Below are positions 57,320 to 64,000 of a stretch of DNA of 64,000 bases, one piece after another; the first letter of the stretch is position 1; each line of letters starts with the position of its first letter. The position numbers were made by a program, and so were the translations under genes. The stretch covers positions 124,001 to 188,000 of the forward strand of contig JAKSZP010015868.1 in NCBI GenBank assembly GCA_022478985.1, read 5' to 3'. The stretch comes from Massospora cicadina. Its lineage: Eukaryota; Entomophthoromycota; Entomophthoromycetes; Entomophthorales; Entomophthoraceae. The notes beneath the pieces are model-generated. The model was not told the DNA's origin, made no database searches, and saw only the letters and a list, made by a program, of their open reading frames with translations.

Positions 57320-57793
57320 TGTCAGGCCACCAGGGATAATCATTGGTGGCGCGTTTATCTGAAGGAAAGCTTCAAATCTTTCAGCCTTGGACGAGACGTT
57401 CTCCATTAGAGTATAGTAAAATAAACTAAAGAATATAATCTGCTGGGAAGTACTTTATTTAGAGTAATCAAGCACTATTTTTATTGCCTTAAAATGTAAG
57501 GATAGGAATAGAGATTTTAAGGGTAGTGTCATGGGACCTGTAGGAAAGTCCTAATACTGGGATAGGTGTAAATAGATAAAAGTGTGGATTAAGATTAGAT
57601 AACAACTAGGAAATGTACATATTCCTTAAATTTGGCATAATTCAGGAAAAGTCCCAAAAAAGTATTCCAGTTGAGAACATAAAATCAAACTCAATTCTCA
57701 AAATTATTAGTCATAAGAAAATTGTGCCCTTCATATGAATATATCGATTTTTCCCTAACAAGGCTTTCACCTAATCCAGGGAGAATCCTGACA
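57320..57793 (-). repeat. 5' LTR of element M
   Basis: 474 bp, partner of 54680-55155. Shared GGACGAGACGTTCTCCATTAG and CTAATCCAGGGAGAATCCTG. Confidence 0.9.
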
Positions 57794-58319
57794 ACATAAG
57801 AATCAATAGTCCCCATATTATTATGTAGATGATAATTTAGGAGTGTTTTACTTCAATCAATATGCAGAAATCTCCTATACTTTGTGATGCTAAATTATAT
57901 ACCTGCTCATAGTCCATCCATAAGGCCCTTGTATTAATATGATGTAGGAGTTCCTCATCATGGAAACCTAGTAAATGCACATTATAATAAGGTGCTGAAT
58001 GTACAAATTTCAAAATGTAGGGGAGAGAGATTATTAATTGCTCCAATATTCTCTTTGGGAGAGAACTGATACAGCAAGTTTATAAGGAACTCTCCATGGC
58101 AGATTCCTTTTACGGTCGCCTCTTTCTCCTGGGTTAATGACTTCATTGAGTAAATCATATACTTTTATGGAGACTTAAGTAGGATAACTAGATTGGTAAT
58201 CTCCATATGATTTTCTTAAACTTTTTAACGGACTATGGGTGGACTTCCCGTTCACTCATCTTTCTCATTTTTTTTGTTGTGCACCTGTGGATGGCACAAT
58301 CAGTTGGGTTATCTTCCAT
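57794..58319 (-). pseudogene. Element K gag N-terminus
   Basis: Minus-strand reading from a likely ATG at 58319 (MEDNPTDCAIHRC). The frame 57837-58046 reads ILKFVHSAPYYNVHLLGFHD and EELLHHINTRALW. It aligns by eye with element E gag (YIRKFAHPALVHMMHLLARP, EELH, HLDTHAALNLAYNKLY). The conserved order from primer site to start fits E. It is cut by M at 57793. Confidence 0.65.
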
Positions 58320-58360
58320 GGTGCGATCAATTACATGCAGGTATTGTTAAGTATTAGCTA

Positions 58361-58378
58361 GGACTAAAGTGGAAACCA
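58361..58378 (-). other. Degenerate primer binding site of element K
   Basis: On the minus strand TGGTTTCCACTTTAGTCC, comparable to TGGTGCTCACTACAGGGG with about seven changes, at the right distance before the K gag start. Confidence 0.4.
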
Positions 58379-58738
58379 GCCTCTTAGACTTATATTTTTT
58401 ATCTTGATGGTGCTATGCCAAGAAGCCTAACACTCAATATTTGAAGTTGATTAAATCGCATGACGTATATTTATTATTTTAAAAAGGTACAAGTCAACGC
58501 TTATGTTCCACTAGCTAGAGTATCCATCCTATGGTAAGTATGGCGAATTGGACTTACTTAAGTCAAGTATAAAAAATAAGATTTTAGAATGAATGACAAT
58601 GTGATTACAGTATAAATTAGGGTTTATATGTTGCAATTATAATCTAAACCCAAATATAGAATTAATAATAGTAATGGTGGGTGACATCCAGTAGAGGCTC
58701 TTGTTTAGGCAATGCATTCTGATTGGTATAATCCTTTT
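58379..58738 (-). repeat. Probable 5' LTR of element K
   Basis: An AT-rich stretch right of the degenerate primer site. It has no partner in the window and no coding signal. The right border is set only by the H-like terminal sequence at 58739 and may be wrong. Confidence 0.35.
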
Positions 58739-58800
58739 GTCAAAATCTGAGGATTGCTCAGATAAAAATTGATATCCTTCACGCTTATTTTGGGTTGAAG
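58739..58800. repeat. H-like terminal sequence
   Basis: TGTCAAAATCTGAGGATTGCTCAG resembles the start of element H (TGTTAAATTCTGAGGATCGCTCA), and similarity continues for about 40 more bases. It could be the outer end of an LTR for the unit to its right (element J, minus strand). Confidence 0.45.
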
Positions 58801-59393
58801 TTGTCAAGAGAGTGTCTGTAACTCTCTCATTCCCAGCAAGGTGATGTGGATGCAAACCCACATTGCTAGGGAACTAGCCATTAAGAAAAAGGGAAAGAAA
58901 ACACCTCGAACAGTGCCTGTGCAAAAGGTACCCCAGGCAAGGGTGTAGAGCGCAACATATAGTACCAGGTAATTGAGGAACATAACCGCTTGAGTGGACC
59001 CCAGAGGGGAGTCCATAATCAAGTTTAACTTGGCGTCAAGGGCTTGGGTGCCTCGATCTGGAGGGGACCTGGGCGGCCCAAGGGAGCACCTGGGATTTTG
59101 GTAAATTGTGATAAAAAGTAGTGGCCCACATAGTTGGAGACCTCCCTGAAGAGGTCCACCACCAAGTTCGCCCAAGGGACCATGAGTAAAACGTAAAATA
59201 ACAGTTAATTTTTATTTAAGAAAGTCAACCAATGAGGAATGTTGGTTGCAAAAAACATATTTAAAGTGGGCTGGGGAAATTCAGGTTCTGCGGAAGCGCA
59301 CCCAAGCCTTGACGCTCCAATAAACAGATGCTTCCATCCATTTTTGTCAAATACACCAAAAGTGCCTTCACTTGAGTGATTGATTGAAGCCAT
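58801..59393 (-). pseudogene. Membrane-protein-like frame downstream of chromovirus J pol
   Basis: Minus-strand reading starts with a 62-codon frame (59205-59393, MASINHSSEGTFGVF...). After one TAA it continues in the same frame as VPWANLVVDLFREVSNYVGH and PLQIEAPKPLTPS to about 59023. A shifted frame then reads MDSPLGSTQAVMFLNYLVLY, TLAWGTFCTGTVRG, FFPFFLMASSLAMWVCIHIT and LLGMRELQTLS to 58801. The last part has two or three hydrophobic, probably membrane-spanning segments. I do not recognise it. It lies just after the J chromodomain in sense orientation, so it could be an extra or envelope-like ORF, a captured host fragment, or chance. Confidence 0.45.
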
Positions 59394-59424
59394 ATTTTAC
59401 CCGGACTTAAAATTTCATAACTTG

Positions 59425-59472
59425 AATGGGATTTGAACCCTTGCTCTAATTAACCGAATTGAACCATCTTTG
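59425..59472 (-). other. tRNA-like B-box sequence
   Basis: On the minus strand GGTTAATTAGAGCA followed almost directly by GGGTTCAAATCCC: D-arm and T-arm-like parts with the anticodon arm missing. Not a functional tRNA; a scrap of a tRNA or SINE head. Confidence 0.35.
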
Positions 59473-59494
59473 TTTGTAATGTAAATCGTTCATT

Positions 59495-59972
59495 TCAGTG
59501 CCTGGGCTGAGATAAGAGGCTGTGCATTTTGCACCCCATTAGTATCAACCTGGGCATGCTTGGCTTGCACCCAGGTTGATCTAAGGTGTGTTTCAGGTCA
59601 GGAAGAGCCTGAAGTTTCACCTTCTGGGCCTCCTGTCGCCCAGCCTTATCTTTAGCATCAGTTCCCACTATTAAGTCATCCAACCATGACATTACCCTCT
59701 CCTCCTTCATGGGCTCCACCCCCTTCAGGGGCGTTTGCTAAGGAGAAGTTCTTATGTGCTGGTGGCAACTTCATAGCAGCAACGGCCGGCTTAGGCTGAG
59801 ATCCTGCAGCCTTAGGGAAATGATTATGGAATGATTTGATCAGGTCTCGGGCATGTAAACAATCCCGTGCCAGCACCCAACTGTTCTCTGCTGCGTCAAA
59901 CCCCTTCCAGGATACCAGGTACTCAAGGCGTTGCTTAACCCGGCGGGAGGCTACTATTTCTCCACTTCCCAT
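59495..59972 (-). pseudogene. Chromovirus J chromodomain and C-terminal tail
   Basis: The open frame 59676-59972 (98 codons) reads GEIVASRRVKQRLEYLVSWK, GFDAAENSWV and LARDCLHARDLIKSFHNHFP. This is a chromodomain with the aromatic pocket residues Tyr and Trp kept (YLVSWKGF) and SWV in place of TWE. It is expected to bind methylated histone tails and steer integration. The Ala/Gly-rich tail is followed in a shifted frame by 59495-59719 (DDLIVGTDAKDKAGRQEAQK). It is the direct continuation of the integrase. Confidence 0.85.
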
Positions 59973-60960
59973 TCCGGCGCCTCATCCACAAGTTAAGCCT
60001 CAGGAGTCACAGGTGGAGTGCCCTTAAACAATGTCAATTTGCTTTCATGAAAGATGGAGAAGATCCAAAACGCGGAGGGAAGATCCAACTGGTATGAGGC
60101 ATGACCCACCTTTCTAATTACAAGGTAAGGACCAATCCTCTTTGGACCCAGCTTTTTGCATGGCTGCTTGATAGGGATGTTGCGAGCGTCAAGCATCACG
60201 AGATCCCCTTTCTTGTATGCTGGACCCACTCAGCGCTTTCCATCAGCTTTCTCCTTATAAACCAGCATAGCCGTCTCCAAACTTGTGAACACCCCCTGAT
60301 GGACCTTCTTGAGAGTCTTAGCAAAGTCCAGCACCGCTTCCACTTTGGAGCCACAGCTGGGCTCCATATTAAAAGCAGGGTTAAAGCCATGGTTAGTAAA
60401 AAAGGGTGAACAACCGATTGATGAATGAAAAGTGTTGTTGTAGCTAAACTGGGATATGTGAAGGTGAGGAACCCAATCTGAATGGTCTGCGGTGGTGTAA
60501 CACCGCAGAAATTGTTCCAAGCACTGGTTCACTCGCTCAGTCTGCCCATCTGACTGGGGGTGATAGGCAGTTGAATGGCAGGGGCGAATCTGAAGAGTTT
60601 TACACAACTATTCCTAAAAGATGGAGGTGAACTGGGGTCCCCGGTCACTAATGATTTCTTAAGGAACCCCATGAAGCGCAAATACATGGTCGACGAAAAG
60701 CCTGGCCATTTCAGCGGCAGTTATAGTTGTTCTGCAAGAAATAAAGTGAGCGAACTTTGTAAAGCGTTCCACCACCACCATTATTGCATCATACCCATTT
60801 GAAACTGGTAACTCCACAATGAAATCCACTGATAGGGAAGTCCAGGGCCCTTCAGCCTTTTGGACTGGTACTAACAACCCTGATAAAGGTTGCTGATTGG
60901 GTTTCATTTGATTGCAGATCAGGCACTCTTTACAGTACCGCCCTACCTGAACAGGCAAGC
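59973..60960 (-). pseudogene. Chromovirus J integrase
   Basis: Frames 60659-60958, 60230-60607 and 59993-60229. The order is CLICNQMKPNQ (CxxC of the HHCC zinc domain), WTSLSVDFIVELPVSNGYDA with the first catalytic Asp, VVERFTKFAHFI, then STAYHPQSDGQTERVNQ with the catalytic Glu, and FSYNNTFHSSIGCSPFFTNH. The tail reads KLGPKRIGPYLVIRKVG (GPY motif) and FHESKLTLFKG. A few frameshifts and stops separate the frames, including the stretch with the second Asp (about 60608-60660). It is the closest to intact of the integrases here and of fungal chromovirus type. Confidence 0.9.
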
Positions 60961-61329
60961 CCTTCCAATTGTAAGTGCGTCGTCAAAATCCAAGGTCTTT
61001 GCTTTCCCAGGATGACCAACAGTAATTCCGTCATGATGGTACTGGATGATCTCCAGGCGCAGTGGTCCAGCAGGAACCCATAGGCGCCCCTGAAACCACA
61101 CCATCTCATCCTTCATGTGATACCCCTGGATAAGTCCTCCTGATTCAGGGCGCTCTTAGCGAGAACAACAGCATATTTGGCTGATAACGGCTGAGAAAGA
61201 ACTACTTTCTAAACATACTATATTCTGCTGCATTTTCCAGAGGCATGAGCACTGGCGTATGTACCCTGGACTTAGGAAGTTGAGACAGAATCATACTCAG
61301 TGGAATCATCAACCGGGTGTTGTGAATCT
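60961..61329 (-). pseudogene. Chromovirus J linker and HH part of the zinc domain
   Basis: Broken minus-strand reading between RNase H and integrase, including YHHDGITVGHPGKAK near 61010-61050, which supplies the two histidines of the HHCC finger. Confidence 0.7.
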
Positions 61330-61950
61330 CTACCTCCTTTGGATTGGGAGCCAAAGCAGGGTGCGGCTCAAAGCATCCGCCAAACCATTCTCCTTGCCCT
61401 TGGTGAACTCATAAGAAAATGTAAATAGTGCAAGGGTCTCATGCCAACGGGTCTGACGTGGTGTTAGAACATGTGGAGCATGGTAGTACAACAAGGCTCG
61501 GTGGTCTGTGCGAACCCAGAATGGTTGAGAGGAGCCATGTAGGTGGTGACGCCAATAAATCAGCGCCTCCACCACTGCTAATAACTCCTTGTCATATACG
61601 GCGTAGCTTAACTCATGCAGAGACATTTTCCTAGAAAAATATCCCACTGGATGCTCAGACCCATCTTCACCCACCTGTAACAGGGCAGCCGTAATGGCAA
61701 AGTTTGAAGCATCTGAGGACACAATGAACTCCTTGGCAAGGTCAACATGGCGAAGGATGGATGTGGATAACAAGGTGCACTTCACCTCTTGAAAAGCATC
61801 CTCCAAAATGGGGGACCACTGAAGCAACTTGGCACTTCTGGCCTTATATAAGGGAGCTGCCACCTCGGAGAGATTAGTGTGAACTTCCTGAGGAACATAC
61901 ACGTCCCTAAAAAGCTCCTCAGTTCCTTGACAGAGGTGGGGGTAGGCCAC
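61330..61950 (-). pseudogene. Chromovirus J RNase H
   Basis: An open 206-codon frame. It carries FIVSSDASNFAITAALLQVG (catalytic Asp at residue 80), HPVGYFSRKMSLHELSYAVY, DKELLAVVEAL (catalytic Glu), VRTDHRALLYYHAPHV (catalytic Asp) and KGKENGLADALSR (final Asp). All four expected acidic residues are present. It overlaps the upstream polymerase frame (61782-62189) through one frameshift. It degrades genomic RNA during cDNA synthesis. Confidence 0.9.
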
Positions 61951-62792
61951 TCACAAATAGCCTTCTCCTTATCTGGAGTTATCATATGGCCCTGGTCAAA
62001 AACGATGTTGCCCAGAAAAGTAACCTGGGACTTGAAGAATTTGCATTTACTAATCTTGAGGGTTGGGCAAGTGGCCCTCAATCTCTCCACAACTTGTTGA
62101 AGATGTACTGCATGTGACTCCTTATCAGGGGAAAACACCAGGATGTCATCCATGTAGGCAACCGCACAAACCCCCAACAAGTCCCCCAACGCTGCATCAA
62201 TGCGGCGTTGAAAGATGGCAGGGGCATTCTAAAGCCCAAAGGGCATAACCTGGAACTGGAAAATCACTTTTCTGGTACAGAATGCGGTTAACCACTCCTG
62301 GCCCTTCTTTATCTGGATTTAATTGATTGCATTGAGGCAGTCCAACTTGGAAAAAACTTTTGCCTTTTCCACATAGCGTGCAATCTGGGAATCTAAAGGG
62401 ATGGGATGGAGGTTGGGTACAGTCACATTGTTTAAATTTCCATAATCAACACATGGACGTAAAGTTCTTTTTGCCTTCTCCACAAAGAGAAGTTGGGAGC
62501 AAACAGGGGAGGTACGCTGAAAGATGGCACCTTTGGCCAACTGCTCCTTCATCTATACATATAAAACCTCTTCCTCCTGAACAGTCAATGGGTATATGGG
62601 GAAAGAAATACACACCATATCCACAGTGAGTTTAAATTCACAATCAAATTCAGGATGTTCTGGTAGCGTACTAGCTGAAGCTGCATCAAAAGAAGATGCC
62701 AACTCCTCCAAACAGAAAGGTAAGGAAAGTCCCACAGTGGGCTTCAGCAAAGGGGCAAGGTATGTATTGGGAACATTGGGCCAATGGGGCAA
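61951..62792 (-). pseudogene. Chromovirus J reverse transcriptase
   Basis: Frames 62553-62792, 62319-62552 and 61782-62189 carry, in order, YPLTVQEEEVLYV, LLFVEKAKRTLRPCVDYGNL, PIPLDSQIARYVEKAKVFSK, LDCLNAI, then VMPFGL and NAPAIFQRRIDAAL. Next are AVAYMDDILVFSPDKESH with the intact catalytic YMDD and KCKFFKSQVTFLGNIVFDQG. Only about three stops and one frameshift interrupt the whole polymerase, so decay is recent compared with the other elements. Confidence 0.9.
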
Positions 62793-62798
62793 TTTTCC

Positions 62799-64000
62799 TT
62801 AAACGTTATCCTCAGACAAAGGAACAATCAACTGGTGACCATTTGTCAAAGACAAGGATAAAGTGTTTTCTTTCATATTCGTCCTGACATCAAACTTCCG
62901 CCACCACTCAACACCCAAAACGATGGGAAACAAGAGGTTTCTGATAGCTTGAAACTGGTCAGACAGTAGATAAGAACCTACCTGGAAATCGATTGGCTCC
63001 ATGATGTTCAGTGTGGGGATGCCTTGAGAAGCCCCACCTATAACTATGCCACCTGGTGTGTAACTCAACTCAAGGTAGTCAGCAAGGTTTTGGTCAATAA
63101 AATCATTTGAGGCACCAGTATCCACCAAAATAGTTGTGCTGAACTTTCCATAAGAGGATATAAGGGTAGCAGTCAACAAGAAGTATCCAGAATGGGATTT
63201 ATTTAACGCAGAAAACACCATCAACTTACCAGAAATTTCTTCCTCTGGCTTGAACAATCCATCAGGGTATGTTTTGGAATCATAGAAGGGGGAGAGATAG
63301 TGGGCCACTCTTACTACTGAGGCCACATATCCCACCACACCCTCTGCAGGTGCATATACATCATTATATTTATGACGAAGTTCTTTATCAACTTCCTGAG
63401 AACCCCTAATCATGGTATGGGTCAAACGAGGGTTCTCAGGAGTAATCTGATATACTGAAATAGGGTCCTCATCCAGACTATATGAGCATATAAACGGCTC
63501 GTTCTGGGATAACTTGCTTTCATTAAAAAACGCGTTTTCTGGCTCTAATGAACCCACACTCATTCCAAGGGTTCGGTGTGCATTGCTATCCAGGGTCATC
63601 AATCCCAAGCCCAGAGCCAATGCCTCAGCATGCACCTCAGAAACGTGTTGAGGAGAAAAACGATAACAGAATCCTTTTCTTTTTTAAATTCGGGTTCAGA
63701 CCCTCTGATGTTCCCTATTTCCGCCAAGACGGGGAGGAAATCAGTGGGAAGCATCTCACAATTCAAGGAAATATCACTAGTCGAGGATGCAATATTTATA
63801 TGGATGAGCATGGGTGACATCATCGCAGCAGAATCGTCTGAAACCTTTACTTCATTCTTGGGGCTAGACCCTGTACAGTTCTGAATTTAGAAGAAGTTGA
63901 AGGTTTAGAAGGATAAGATTCCCTCATTTTAAGAGGCGCGCACAACTTTTTGGCTTCCATATTTATATGATTTGATCCAATGATGGCCAAATTACCTGGC
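62799..64000 (-). pseudogene. Chromovirus J protease and gag C-terminus, running off the window
   Basis: An open 278-codon frame at 62799-63635. STTILVDTGASNDFI at residues 167-180 is an intact aspartic protease active site (D-T-G), followed by LLFPIVLGVEWWRKFDV, matching G. The N-terminal 150 residues are the gag-protease spacer. Frames at 63599-63823 continue upstream toward gag, which lies beyond the right edge together with the 5' LTR. The final 180 bases have no readable motif. The break between the frames means this copy is probably inactive. Confidence 0.85.

Noticed and set aside
59210..59480. A second SINE copy, because of TTTTATTTAAG near 59212 and a B box near 59450
   Set aside because: Similarity to the SINE tail is short and needs an indel, no target duplication was found, and the stretch holds an open frame.

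Overview
The window is eukaryotic nuclear DNA made almost entirely of transposable elements, most of them old and broken. I found no host protein gene, rRNA, intact tRNA, CRISPR array or prokaryotic feature. The organism cannot be named from this sequence. The chromodomain-bearing Ty3/gypsy elements (integrase motif DGQTERVNQ, a LEYLVSWKGF chromodomain) resemble fungal-type chromoviruses, so a large, repeat-rich filamentous fungus is my best guess. A plant with a large genome is not excluded.

The layout is one deep nest of retroelements, resolved from paired LTRs, primer binding sites, polypurine tracts, target-site duplications and reading frames that rejoin once insertions are removed. The oldest host, element K (minus strand), has its gag and protease scattered over 57794-58319, 54380-54679, 28828-29688 and 26836-27917. 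Three elements lie in it. Element A (about 2020-26835, minus) carries a tRNA-derived SINE, a GC-rich poly(A)-ended insert and a 1.9-kb unknown insert. A also holds element B (about 10030-25165, plus). B is split by a nearly full-length LINE (about 15840-21910) and a second unknown insert. Element D (29689-54374, minus, perfect TTGTT duplication) contains element E (34772-39604, plus) and chromovirus G (39973-52974, plus). G in turn holds element F (42840-45855, perfect GATGG duplication), a truncated LINE (46868-47686) and LTR element H (50551-52173). F itself holds a solo LTR of the E family. Element M (54680-57793, minus) is a gag-only LTR element. A solo LTR of the F family lies at 27918-28827. 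The left edge (1-1865) is gag, primer site and LTR of element L. The right edge (58739-64000) is chromovirus J (minus), the least decayed element, followed downstream by a membrane-protein-like reading frame.

The most unusual signal is a family of tiny insertions (31-49 bp). Their reverse complements end in GGGTTGGGACCATCTAG plus a poly(A) run, and each is flanked by a 15-17 bp target duplication; copies lie at 21773, 30550 and 44924. Also notable are one primer-binding sequence (TGGTGCTCACTACAGGGG) shared by most LTR families here, two non-autonomous LTR designs (gag-only M; F with only 190 bp between 1-kb LTRs), a deletion derivative with gag-protease joined to the integrase tail (E), and LTRs carrying short tandem repeats whose copy number differs between sister LTRs. 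All coding regions except parts of E and J are broken by several stops or frameshifts and are annotated as pseudogenes.
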